Below are positions 8,566 to 17,222 of a stretch of DNA of 64,000 nt, in pieces. The position numbers were made by a program, and so were the translations under genes. The notes beneath the pieces are model-generated. The model had not been told where the DNA came from and ran no database searches. It worked only from the letters and a program-made list of their open reading frames with translations. Origin of the DNA: JBEPVZ01 sp041690695 (GTDB lineage Bacteria > Patescibacteriota > Microgenomatia > Daviesbacterales > UBA10151); the NCBI GenBank assembly GCA_041690695.1, contig JBEPVZ010000002.1:1-64000 (forward strand), written 5' to 3'. Position 1 is the stretch's first letter. The number at the start of each line of letters is the position of its first letter.

Positions 8566-9635
8566 AAATCGCAATCTATAGTCCTTATTTAGACACTATC
8601 GGCGGAGGTGAGCGGTACATGTTAACTATCGCTGAAACATTAGCTTCCGATCATCAGGTTGATGTCCTCTTAGATAATCATTTATCTAGTTTAGATATAA
8701 ATTTATTAAAAGAAACTTTATCTAAAAGATTAAATTTGGACCTAAAAGCAGTTAATTTTATTAAAGCTCCACTGGGGTCTGATTCAAAAGCGCTGAATCG
8801 ATCGTTATTTTTGCGAAAATATGATGTTTTGTTTTGTTTAACGGATGGTAGTATCTTTTACTCAACCGCCAGGAAAAGTATTTTGCATATTCAATCGCCT
8901 TTAACGAATAACCAAAAAACTAAACTTAAAAATAAAATTAAACTGTCGAGTTGGGACTTGATAATTTATAACTCTGAATTTACCAAAAAACATGCTGAGA
9001 AGAGTTGGCCAATTAAATCTCAAGTTATTTATCCGCCTGTTGATCTTTCCGGGATAAAGCCGCTTACTAAAAAGAATTACATTTTGTCCGTTGGGCGTTT
9101 TTTTGGATATTTGCGCGAAAAGAAACATGAAGTCTTAATTAGGTCTTTTATTGAGATGTATCAAAAAAATAATTTAAAAGGCTGGAGTTTACATTTAGTG
9201 GGATCGGCTACATCAGGTGATACAAAATATTTAAATGAATTAACAAAGATGGCTGAAGGTTTCCCAATCTATTTATATCCCAATTTAAATTATCAAAAAT
9301 TACTTAAATTATATGGTCAGTCTTCAATTTATTGGCATGGAGCTGGTTTTGAGGAAACCGATCCAACTAAAATGGAGCATTTTGGTATAACTACTGTTGA
9401 GGCCATGGCGGGAGGATGTGTACCAGTCGTTATTGGACAAGGTGGTCAAACTGAAATTATCCAAGACAAAACCGATGGGTTTTTATGGAAGGATTTAGAT
9501 GAATTAAATAAATTAACTCTAAAGATTATTGAGGATAAGACTCTTCGTCAAAGGATGACTAAACAAGCGATTATTCGAGCGAAAACCTTTTCTAAAGATA
9601 AATTTGAGGACCGGATTCGGGAGGTTATTAAATGA
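8562..9635 (+). CDS. GT4 glycosyltransferase, ALG2/ALG11-like
   Basis: A 357-residue GT-B enzyme. The N-terminal domain opens with SPYLDTIGGGERYMLTIAE, the glycine-rich loop typical of GT4. The C-terminal nucleotide-binding domain has YILSVGRFF and the EX7E motif in EHFGITTVEAM (E272, E280). The inserted WHGAGFEETDPTKMEHFG stretch is typical of ALG11-like members, which extend lipid-linked mannose chains in other organisms; here the sugar is unknown. It overlaps both neighbours by 4 bases. There are no membrane segments, so it is a soluble or peripheral cytoplasmic enzyme. Confidence 0.88.
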   Translation: MKIAIYSPYLDTIGGGERYMLTIAETLASDHQVDVLLDNHLSSLDINLLKETLSKRLNLDLKAVNFIKAPLGSDSKALNRSLFLRKYDVLFCLTDGSIFYSTARKSILHIQSPLTNNQKTKLKNKIKLSSWDLIIYNSEFTKKHAEKSWPIKSQVIYPPVDLSGIKPLTKKNYILSVGRFFGYLREKKHEVLIRSFIEMYQKNNLKGWSLHLVGSATSGDTKYLNELTKMAEGFPIYLYPNLNYQKLLKLYGQSSIYWHGAGFEETDPTKMEHFGITTVEAMAGGCVPVVIGQGGQTEIIQDKTDGFLWKDLDELNKLTLKIIEDKTLRQRMTKQAIIRAKTFSKDKFEDRIREVIK

Positions 9636-10411
9636 CTTTACCTAAAGTTTCGGTTATTACGGTTACTTATAACAGTGAAAAGGCTATTGGCAATTTAGTA
9701 AGCTCTTTATCAAAAAGTTTACCATCAGGCAGTGAAATTATTATTGTCGATAACGCTTCAACAGATCGAACAATTCAGATTGCAGAGAAGCAAACTGGAG
9801 TTAAAGTTATTCAATCTGAAAAAAACTTAGGTTTTTCAGCAGGTTGTAATCTTGGAGCAAAACAATCTCGGAATGATTATTTATTATTTTTAAATCCTGA
9901 TACTCAAGTTAATAAAAATTCAGTGGAAGAGTTAATTAATTACTTAGCCAGCCATTCTGAGGTTGGAATTGTGGCCCCAAAATTAATTGAAGATAACGGA
10001 CGAAATCAGCCCTCCGCTCGAAATTTCCCAACTTTTTGGAAGGCTTTTCAAGAATATTATTTGGGAAAGAAGTCGATATATGATGGTTTTTCTCCAAAAG
10101 GTCTAGATCCCGTTACTATTGAAAGTGTGGTTGGAGCAGCTATGTTAATTCCTAAGCATGTTTTCCAAAAAGTGGGTGGATTTAGTGAAAAATACTTTAT
10201 GTATTATGAAGATATTGATCTTTGTTTGAAGGTCAATAAACTTGGTCTGAAAGTCGTTTATTTACCAACGGCGACTTTTAAACATCAAGTTGGAGGCAGT
10301 TTTTCTCCTCAAAAGCAAAAATGGCTAAAGGATTCAGCCAAAATTTACCATGGTCTTTGGCAATACTGGTTATTAACCATCCTTCTTAAACTACGTCCAA
10401 AGTCAAAATAG
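9632..10411 (+). CDS. GT2 glycosyltransferase, rhamnosyltransferase-like
   Basis: A 259-residue GT2 enzyme with VSVITVTYNSEKAIGNLVSSL, NLGFSAGCN (65-73), LNPD (87-90), SVVGAAMLIPKHVF, YFMYYEDIDLCLKVNKLG and a late FKHQVGGS. The organisation is the same as in the 6913 protein, and it closes the five-gene soluble GT block. It overlaps the preceding GT4 by 4 bases and is followed by a 54-base gap with a putative promoter for the next unit. It is probably a cytoplasmic chain-extending enzyme. Confidence 0.9.
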   Translation: MTLPKVSVITVTYNSEKAIGNLVSSLSKSLPSGSEIIIVDNASTDRTIQIAEKQTGVKVIQSEKNLGFSAGCNLGAKQSRNDYLLFLNPDTQVNKNSVEELINYLASHSEVGIVAPKLIEDNGRNQPSARNFPTFWKAFQEYYLGKKSIYDGFSPKGLDPVTIESVVGAAMLIPKHVFQKVGGFSEKYFMYYEDIDLCLKVNKLGLKVVYLPTATFKHQVGGSFSPQKQKWLKDSAKIYHGLWQYWLLTILLKLRPKSK

Positions 10412-10424
10412 TGCTCATGCCAAT

Positions 10425-10453
10425 TGTTTTTTAGGCTCAGAAAATGAGACAAT
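10425..10453 (+). promoter_or_regulatory. Putative extended -10 promoter before the tandem GT39 genes
   Basis: TTGTTT (10425-10430), a 17-base spacer and GACAAT (10448-10453) preceded by TGA, which fits the extended -10 form. The -10 ends 12 bases before the ATG at 10466, giving a leader of about 6 bases. A small CTCA-GAAAA-TGAG hairpin lies within the spacer region. Confidence 0.4.
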
Positions 10454-10465
10454 AATTCTAATCTT

Positions 10466-12133
10466 ATGTTTGGACTTTCAAAAGATTGGCTAGTAAAAAT
10501 TACCCTGGTTTTAATTATCGTTTTAGCTTTTTTCTTGAGATTTTACAAAGTTACTGAGGATCCACCTTCACTAAATTGGGATGAAGTCGCGATTGGCTAT
10601 AATGCCTATTCGATTATGAAAACAGGTCGTGATGAGTGGAATCAGCCCTGGCCGATTCATTTTAAATCGTATGGAGAATATAAACTCCCGGTCCAAATCT
10701 ATGGTTCTATTCCCGGTATCGCTATTTTTGGTTTAAACGAGCAAGGCGTCAGGATTACACCAGTTGTTTATGGGACGCTAACGGTTTTACTAATGTTTTT
10801 CTTAGGTAGGGTTTTATTTAAGAGTCGGGCAGTTGGATTATTGTCAGCGTTTTGTTTAGCCATCTCTCCTTGGCATATTCAACTAACGCGAGCTTCCTTT
10901 GAATCTTCATTTTCAGTTTTTTGGATTGTAATGGCGATGTGGTTTTTAATTAAAGGTTTTAAAAAGCCGATATGGCTAATTTGGTCGATGATCCCATTTG
11001 CGATATCGGTTTATACCTATAACAGTGCCAGAGTTTTTAGCCCGTTATTTATCTTTGCGATTTTAATTATTTATAGAAAAGAGTTATTTAAATTTAAAAA
11101 GTATTTAGCTGGAGCATTTATTTTATTTGCTATTTTAATGTTGCCTCTAATTCCATTTTTTATTACAACTCATGGCACTTCTCGTTATAAGTTAGTTAGT
11201 GTGACCGATGATCCAGGTTTGGTGCCTCGAATTGACGAGGCTCGTGGCAAATCAACCTTACCAGAACCTTTAAAGAGGTTAGTTTTAAATAGAGCGACAT
11301 ACGTAAGTGTAGCTGTAGTCGGAAATTATTTAGCCCATTTTACCCCCCAGTTTTTATTCATTTCCGGTGCTCCTCATCATCAACATAATGTTCAAGGAAT
11401 GGGGGAGTTATATTATTGGCAAGCGCCATTTTTATTAATTGGACTGTTTTTGTTGTTTAAAAAACGTCACCCAAGTCGAGCTTTGTTAATAGCTTGGATA
11501 TTATTATCGATTGTCCCGGTGAGCATTACTAATGATAGTATTCCTCATGCTTTAAGAACTTTAATTGCGGCACCGTTTTATCAGTTAATAATAGCTTTTG
11601 GTTTATATCAGTCGTGGCTATATTTGAATAAAAAAGATCATTGGTTTGTGCCAGTCAGCGTCAGCTTATTATGCGGTACGGTTTTAATAAGTTTAGCGAT
11701 TTACTTAGCTAATTTTTATTTGATTTATCCTGTTAAATATTCAAAAGATTGGCAATATGGTTATAAACAAGTTGTTAATTATCTGGTTGCTAATCAATCC
11801 AAGTATGATGAGATTGTGTTTTCAAGGACATATGGTGAACCACATATGTTTACACTATTTTATTCACAATATGACCCGGCTAAATTTCAAACGAATCCAA
11901 ATTTAAATCGCTTTGAAACTTATGATTGGGTCAGAGTTTTAAATTTTGATAAATATTATTTTCCAGATTTAGGTGATCTTGGAACTAAATATGCCGATAT
12001 TGTCAATCAGAATCCTGGCAAAAAGCTACTCTTTATTGGAAAACCTGGGGATTTCCCAGATAGCTTACCTCGTCTTTTAACCGTTAACTTCTTAAACGGC
12101 GATAAAGCTGTCGAAGTTGTAGAATCTCCATGA
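10466..12133 (+). CDS. GT39/PMT-like GT-C glycosyltransferase, tandem copy 1
   Basis: A 555-residue polytopic protein. The first extracytoplasmic loop PPSLNWDEVAIGYNAYSIMKTGRDEW carries the acidic pair D39-E40. The hydrophobic core has SPWHIQLTRASFESS and ends in IPHALRTL (H361). A last membrane segment is followed by a soluble C-terminal domain of about 130 residues with DWQYGYK and PHMFTLFYSQYDP. Two more copies of this architecture follow, each overlapping the last by 4 bases, and a fourth lies at 2919. It should use a polyprenyl-phosphate sugar at the outer membrane face. ArnT-like lipid modification is an alternative to glycan assembly. Confidence 0.87.
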   Translation: MFGLSKDWLVKITLVLIIVLAFFLRFYKVTEDPPSLNWDEVAIGYNAYSIMKTGRDEWNQPWPIHFKSYGEYKLPVQIYGSIPGIAIFGLNEQGVRITPVVYGTLTVLLMFFLGRVLFKSRAVGLLSAFCLAISPWHIQLTRASFESSFSVFWIVMAMWFLIKGFKKPIWLIWSMIPFAISVYTYNSARVFSPLFIFAILIIYRKELFKFKKYLAGAFILFAILMLPLIPFFITTHGTSRYKLVSVTDDPGLVPRIDEARGKSTLPEPLKRLVLNRATYVSVAVVGNYLAHFTPQFLFISGAPHHQHNVQGMGELYYWQAPFLLIGLFLLFKKRHPSRALLIAWILLSIVPVSITNDSIPHALRTLIAAPFYQLIIAFGLYQSWLYLNKKDHWFVPVSVSLLCGTVLISLAIYLANFYLIYPVKYSKDWQYGYKQVVNYLVANQSKYDEIVFSRTYGEPHMFTLFYSQYDPAKFQTNPNLNRFETYDWVRVLNFDKYYFPDLGDLGTKYADIVNQNPGKKLLFIGKPGDFPDSLPRLLTVNFLNGDKAVEVVESP

Positions 12134-13701
12134 AAAAGTTATTTATTTTTTCCGTCGGTTTAATTCTAGTAATTGGTATTTTTTTACGTTTTTACAATCT
12201 TGGTAATACCCCTCCTTCATTAAATTGGGACGAAGCGTCGATTGGGTATGATGCCTGGTTAATTAGTCAGACTGGGACGGATCAATGGGGAGCACATTGG
12301 CCTTTAATTTTTAAGTCATTTGGAGAATATAAATACCCCTTCCATATTTATGCGACTGCTTTAGTCATTAAATTAATAGGTTTATCAGATTTTGCGGTTA
12401 GACTGCCTTCGGCCGTAATGGGACTTGTCTGTTTAGGGCTACTTTATCTTTTAGCCAAAAGGTTAACTAACTCAAAAATTATTGCTTTAATAGCCGTTAG
12501 CTTATTATCAGTTTCGCCGTGGAGTATTCAATTTTCAAGAATAAATTGGGAAACAAATTTTGCCTTATCATTTTTTCTGTTTGGATTATTATTGTTTTAT
12601 AAGGGTTTAGAAAATAAAAGATTGTTATTTATTTTCTCTTTTTTACTTTTTGGATTAACTATTTTTACATATAATGCGGCTAAAGTCTTTACCCCACTCT
12701 TTGTTGTCTGCTTAATCCTAATTTATCGGAAGGAATTATGGCAGCAAAAGATAATTAGTCTTATTGGCATAGCTGTTTTTGGAATTTTTATTTTAGCTAA
12801 TATTTTAAATCCTCAAATTTCTGGTTTGGTTAGGTATAGTCAGGTTAGTTTTACTGAGGACTCAATTAAGGCCACTAATTTATATAACCTGACACATAAG
12901 CATCTGTTTGGAAAAGCTCAATTAGTTGTCGGAAGTTATTTATCTTATTATTCACCAAAATTCTTATTTTTATCGGGCGATCCGAGTCTGCAGCATTCGA
13001 CTCAAGCGGTTGGAGAAATATATTGGCTTGAAGGTCTATTCTTAATAATAGGCGTTGTCTATTTATTTAAAAACAAAAAATCGAAAATTAATCAAATTCT
13101 TCTGGCTTGGCTAATAATCGCACCTCTGGCTGGTTCTTTAACCCAAGAAGCTCCTCATGCCGGTCGGGCGATGTTTGAATTAGGTGCGCTTCAAATTATT
13201 GAGGCGATTGGTGTCTACCAACTGTACGGATTATGCAAAACTAAAGTCGCTAAACATATATTTGCAATACTGACTCTGTCACTTTTCTTAATTAATATTA
13301 GTTTTTACAGTTATAATTACTTTTATGTTTACCCGCTTGCTGATTCTGTTGATTGGCAATATGGATACAAAGCTTTTTATCAAAAGTATAGTCCCATTTT
13401 AAGTCAATATAACCAGATTTACTTTTCCCCACAATACGCGGAACCTTATATTTTTGCACTTTATTATTTAAAAGTTCCTGGAAACGAATTTAGATCGACG
13501 GCTATTTATAATAAAGAGAGCGAATGGGGATTTTCAACGGTAACGAGCTTTGCTAACTTTAATTTTAATAGATTTAGCGATGTTCCACTAGGTAATAATT
13601 TAATTGTTTCTGAAAAGCCAGGTCAATTTAAAGGTTACAATTTAACTGATCAGATCAAATTTTTAGATCAATCAACCGCCTTTTATATCTATAGTCAATG
13701 A
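12130..13701 (+). CDS. GT39/PMT-like GT-C glycosyltransferase, tandem copy 2
   Basis: A 523-residue paralogue of its two neighbours. The catalytic loop reads PPSLNWDEASIGYDAWLIS (D34-E35). SPWSIQFSRINWETN, the APHAGRAM loop (H343) and the C-terminal DWQYGYKAFY and EPYIFALYYLKVP stretches keep the family pattern. Divergence between the copies is spread along the whole length, so the duplication is old and the copies probably differ in donor or acceptor. Both ends show ATGA overlaps, implying translational coupling. Confidence 0.87.
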   Translation: MKKLFIFSVGLILVIGIFLRFYNLGNTPPSLNWDEASIGYDAWLISQTGTDQWGAHWPLIFKSFGEYKYPFHIYATALVIKLIGLSDFAVRLPSAVMGLVCLGLLYLLAKRLTNSKIIALIAVSLLSVSPWSIQFSRINWETNFALSFFLFGLLLFYKGLENKRLLFIFSFLLFGLTIFTYNAAKVFTPLFVVCLILIYRKELWQQKIISLIGIAVFGIFILANILNPQISGLVRYSQVSFTEDSIKATNLYNLTHKHLFGKAQLVVGSYLSYYSPKFLFLSGDPSLQHSTQAVGEIYWLEGLFLIIGVVYLFKNKKSKINQILLAWLIIAPLAGSLTQEAPHAGRAMFELGALQIIEAIGVYQLYGLCKTKVAKHIFAILTLSLFLINISFYSYNYFYVYPLADSVDWQYGYKAFYQKYSPILSQYNQIYFSPQYAEPYIFALYYLKVPGNEFRSTAIYNKESEWGFSTVTSFANFNFNRFSDVPLGNNLIVSEKPGQFKGYNLTDQIKFLDQSTAFYIYSQ

Positions 13702-15314
13702 AAAATTTAACGAAAATCTGCTTATTTTTGATAATTTTGCTAGCTTTTGGCTTGAGAGTTTATCAGTTGAATACAGTCCCACCGTCGCTTGATTGGGATG
13801 AGGTTGATGTTGGTTACAATGCTTTTACAATTGCCAATTATGGACATGACGAATGGGGGAAAGCCTTTCCTCTAACCTTTCAATCCTTTGGTGATTATAA
13901 AAGTCCAGTTCATATTTACTTAACGGCTTTAGTTGTTAAGCTACTCGGATTATCAGATTTTGCTGTTCGCTTGCCAATGGCGTTAGTTGGTACTTTGTCG
14001 GTCTTGATGATCTTTTTTCTAGCCAGGGAACTATTTAAAAATGATTATATTGGGATAATTGCGGCTTTAGTACTTGCGGTCTCACCATATAGTTTACAGT
14101 TTTCTCGATTTAATCATGAAGGGGTAGTGGCGGTGTTTGTATTTATGTTGGCGCTCTACTTGTTCTTAAAAGGAATACGACTAAAAAATTGGCTATTACC
14201 ACTCGGTTTTATTTGTTTTGGAATTACTTTAATTACATATCATCCGCCTAAAATAGTTACCCCGATTTTTTTGGTTTTATTAATCGCAATTTATTTTAAA
14301 GAACTTTTAAAAGTAAAAAAACTATTTGTGATTGGACTCTTAGGTTTAGGCCTAGTCTGTGGTTTATTCTTTCTTGATCCTAATTTAAGCGGTTTGGCTA
14401 GATCGGCTCAGACTTCAATACCAGATAGCTATTATATGCAGCAACCGATTTATGCGGAGACACATAATCTGTTATTAGCTAAAGTAAAAGTTGATAGCGA
14501 TCGCTACTTGTCTCATTTTTCTCTCAATTATCTATTTATTCATGGAGATCAAATTGCTCGTCATTCGACCCAACTGGTTGGTGAGTTTTATATTATCGAT
14601 CTATTCTGGTTATTAATCGGTGTTATTAGCTTAATTAAGCTTAAGAATAAATCAACTTTGGTAGTTTTTAGCTGGGCATTACTTGCTCCTCTTCCAGCCA
14701 GCATTACGGGTGGTATTGGAGAAGCTCCCCATGCGGCGCGAGCTATTTTAATGATGGGCAGTTGGCATCTTATTATTGCCTTTGGTCTTTATAGTTTTAT
14801 TATTTTGCTGAAAAGGCCTATTTTAAAGAAAGTTGTTCTTCTCTCGATTGGATTGATATATCTTTTTCTAGTTGTAACATATCTAAGAGGTTATTACACG
14901 GTTTATCCGATAAAACAGGCTATTGAATGGCAGTATGGGGTAGCTAAAGCGGCTCAATATGTCAAGGATCACCCTCACCAGTACCAACGGGTTTTTGTAA
15001 CTGCCGAAAGATCTCAGCCATATATATTCTTTTTATATACGCTCAAGGTACCATTACCGGAATATTTAGATAATGTCACTCTTAATCAGGACTCGCATAA
15101 AAGTAGTAATTTAGTGTCGATTTTTTGGTTTAATCATACTCAATATAATTTCGGTAACTGGGATCCGATTGAAAGTATGCCTGATCCTAATGTACTGTAC
15201 ATTTTAACTCCGAGTGAGTACGATGGTTTACGACACAAAACGGATTTTGAAATTAAAGATTTAATTAAATATCCGAGTGGAGTCGAAGCATTTTTCTTAG
15301 TTAGTAAAAAATAA
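13698..15314 (+). CDS. GT39/PMT-like GT-C glycosyltransferase, tandem copy 3
   Basis: The 538-residue third tandem copy has PPSLDWDEVDVGYNAFTIANYGHDEW (D34-E35), SPYSLQFSRFNHEG, EAPHAARAI (H345) and a C-terminal domain starting EWQYGVAK with QPYIFFLYTLKVP. Near the middle, TYHPPKIVTPIFLVLL replaces the TYNxAKVFTPLF of copy 2. It is 4 bases from the following GT2 gene, so the whole 10466-19550 segment can be one transcript. Extracytoplasmic glycosyl transfer from a lipid donor is expected from the family. Confidence 0.87.
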   Translation: MKNLTKICLFLIILLAFGLRVYQLNTVPPSLDWDEVDVGYNAFTIANYGHDEWGKAFPLTFQSFGDYKSPVHIYLTALVVKLLGLSDFAVRLPMALVGTLSVLMIFFLARELFKNDYIGIIAALVLAVSPYSLQFSRFNHEGVVAVFVFMLALYLFLKGIRLKNWLLPLGFICFGITLITYHPPKIVTPIFLVLLIAIYFKELLKVKKLFVIGLLGLGLVCGLFFLDPNLSGLARSAQTSIPDSYYMQQPIYAETHNLLLAKVKVDSDRYLSHFSLNYLFIHGDQIARHSTQLVGEFYIIDLFWLLIGVISLIKLKNKSTLVVFSWALLAPLPASITGGIGEAPHAARAILMMGSWHLIIAFGLYSFIILLKRPILKKVVLLSIGLIYLFLVVTYLRGYYTVYPIKQAIEWQYGVAKAAQYVKDHPHQYQRVFVTAERSQPYIFFLYTLKVPLPEYLDNVTLNQDSHKSSNLVSIFWFNHTQYNFGNWDPIESMPDPNVLYILTPSEYDGLRHKTDFEIKDLIKYPSGVEAFFLVSKK

Positions 15315-15318
15315 TTTT

Positions 15319-16182
15319 ATGACAAAAATCTCTGTAGTTTTAGCTGTTTATAATGAAGAATCAAATCTTGATGTCTGTCTTAAATCAGTTGAGGGCTTAG
15401 CTGAGGAAATAGTTATTGTTGATGGTGGCTCGAGTGATAAAACTGTTGAAATTGCCAATAAATATCGAGCTCGGGTAATTGTGACTGATAACCCGCCTGT
15501 TTTTCATATTAATAAGCAAAAAGCTCTTGAAGCAGCCAAATATGAATGGATTCTTCAACTAGATGCCGATGAGATTATTCCCAAAGCTTTATCTCAGGAA
15601 ATATTGTTGGTAACAAAGATGGATCAGATTGAGCTTGAAAAATATCAACATTCGCTACCTAGTCGAAAGTTATTTTTGAGACATCAAGCTTTAGTTGCTG
15701 CCCGAGATGGGCGAGTGGGTGATGAAACGGGCAGTTATAATGCCTTCTTTATTCCTCGCTTAAATTATTTCTTAGGTAAATATTTAAAATATGGGGGTAC
15801 TTATCCTGATCCAGCTATTCGGTTGGTTAAGAAGGGCTATGCGCATTTTCCAGCTAAAAGCGTTCACGAGCAGATGCAAGTTGAGGGACAAGTTGGTTGG
15901 TTAGAAAGTCCGATGTTACATCGTGATTCACCAACCTTTAGTCGTTATTTAAAGCGAAATAATCGATATATTGATTTGATGGTTAAAGAATTTAAAATTC
16001 AGCATTTGCCGAAAAGTTTTATTAACGGTTTAAACTATTTGGTTATTAAGCCTGTAGGTTGGTTTTTACTAACTTCAATTCGTCATAAAGGCCTACTAGA
16101 TGGCTATCAAGGGCTTATTTTTTCGTTTTTTTCATCACTTCGCTTTCCAAGATCTTATTGGCGATATTTATGGAGTAAATAA
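15319..16182 (+). CDS. GT2 glycosyltransferase, WaaE/KdtX-like
   Basis: A 287-residue GT2 enzyme with ISVVLAVYNEESNLDVCLKSV, VDGGSSDKTVEIA and LDADE (D82-A83-D84). A longer central insertion (about residues 105-160, including RHQALVAARDGRVGDE) precedes TYPDPAIRLVKKGYAHF and VHEQM. The C-terminal GLLDGYQGLIFSFFSSL segment is the WaaE-like membrane-proximal helix. It resembles the 6011 and 7759 proteins but is more diverged. Its stop overlaps the next start by one base (TAATG). Confidence 0.88.
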   Translation: MTKISVVLAVYNEESNLDVCLKSVEGLAEEIVIVDGGSSDKTVEIANKYRARVIVTDNPPVFHINKQKALEAAKYEWILQLDADEIIPKALSQEILLVTKMDQIELEKYQHSLPSRKLFLRHQALVAARDGRVGDETGSYNAFFIPRLNYFLGKYLKYGGTYPDPAIRLVKKGYAHFPAKSVHEQMQVEGQVGWLESPMLHRDSPTFSRYLKRNNRYIDLMVKEFKIQHLPKSFINGLNYLVIKPVGWFLLTSIRHKGLLDGYQGLIFSFFSSLRFPRSYWRYLWSK

Positions 16183-17222
16183 TGAAAGTTGCGATTCAGG
16201 TAGATAAAAATAGTGGCCATAGTTTGAGAGGAATTGGCTATTATACCGACAGCTTGGTCAAGGCTTTGGAGAAGTGTCCTGATCTAGAGATTAAGCTGTT
16301 TAATAAGACAGAAGAAATAACAAATGTAGATTTAATTCATTATCCATCCTTTGATCTGTTTAAAAAAACATTACCACTTCATCATAAATACCCCGTAGTT
16401 GTCACTATCCATGATTTGACCCCACTTTTATTTCCTAAAAACTATCCACCCGGACTTAGAGGTCGACTTAATTTTAATCTTCAAAAGCTGGCTTTAAGAA
16501 ATGTTAGTCATATAATCACTGACTCTGAGTCTTCGAAAAAAGATATTGTTCGAATTTTAAAAATTAATCCCGAAATAGTTAATGTAATCTATCTAGCCCA
16601 GCCGGATTTTTTTAAGATAATCTCGGATAAAGCTACGCTTAAAAAGATTCAAATTAAGTACAGTTTGCCAGAAAAATTTGGTTTGTTTGTAGGAAGTGTT
16701 AATTGGAATAAAAACTTATTGAATATGGCTGAGGCCAGTTTAATGGCGGGATTGGATCTGGTTTTAGTTGGTAAAGATTTTGAAAAGGCTCATGATCTTA
16801 ACCATCCAGAGCTAAAATCTTACAAAGAGTTCTTGCATAAATACGTTGATAATCCGAAGATTCATAAATTAGGCTTTCTCTCGGATGAAGATCTAGTTAA
16901 GGTTACAAATCTGGCGACCGTTCAGCTTTTCCCCTCTTTTTATGAGGGCTTTGGATTGCCAATCTTACAGGCTCAAGCTTGTGGTGTGCCAGTTATTACA
17001 AGTAATGTCTCCTCTATGCCGGAGGTCGCAGGAAAAGGGGCTATTTTAATTACCCCAGGCCATGTTGGGGAGATTATCCAAGCTATCACCGATATCCAGA
17101 ATAATTCTACGGTTCGTCAGAATTTAATTAAATTAGGGTTTATAAATGTAAATAAGTTCTCTTGGCAAAAAGCGGCGCAACAGACTATTAATATTTATGA
17201 AAAAGCAGTTAAATCAAAATAA
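16182..17222 (+). CDS. GT4 mannosyltransferase-like enzyme with altered EX7E motif
   Basis: A 346-residue GT-B enzyme of the MtfB-like GT4 group. The N-terminal half has SLRGIGYYTDSLVKALE, VVVTIHDLTPLLFP and [11 protein letters not shown]; the C-terminal half has FVGSVNWNKNLLNM and EGFGLPILQAQACGVPVITSNVSSMPEVAG. The canonical EX7E reads E255...Q263, so the second glutamate is a glutamine. Paralogues at 56358 and 58899 keep both glutamates. The end FSWQKAAQQT is shared with the 56358 protein, showing close paralogy. Activity may be retained, altered or lost. The next gene starts inside its 3' end (26-base overlap). Confidence 0.87.
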   Translation: MKVAIQVDKNSGHSLRGIGYYTDSLVKALEKCPDLEIKLFNKTEEITNVDLIHYPSFDLFKKTLPLHHKYPVVVTIHDLTPLLFPKNYPPGLRGRLNFNLQKLALRNVSHIITDSESSKKDIVRILKINPEIVNVIYLAQPDFFKIISDKATLKKIQIKYSLPEKFGLFVGSVNWNKNLLNMAEASLMAGLDLVLVGKDFEKAHDLNHPELKSYKEFLHKYVDNPKIHKLGFLSDEDLVKVTNLATVQLFPSFYEGFGLPILQAQACGVPVITSNVSSMPEVAGKGAILITPGHVGEIIQAITDIQNNSTVRQNLIKLGFINVNKFSWQKAAQQTINIYEKAVKSK

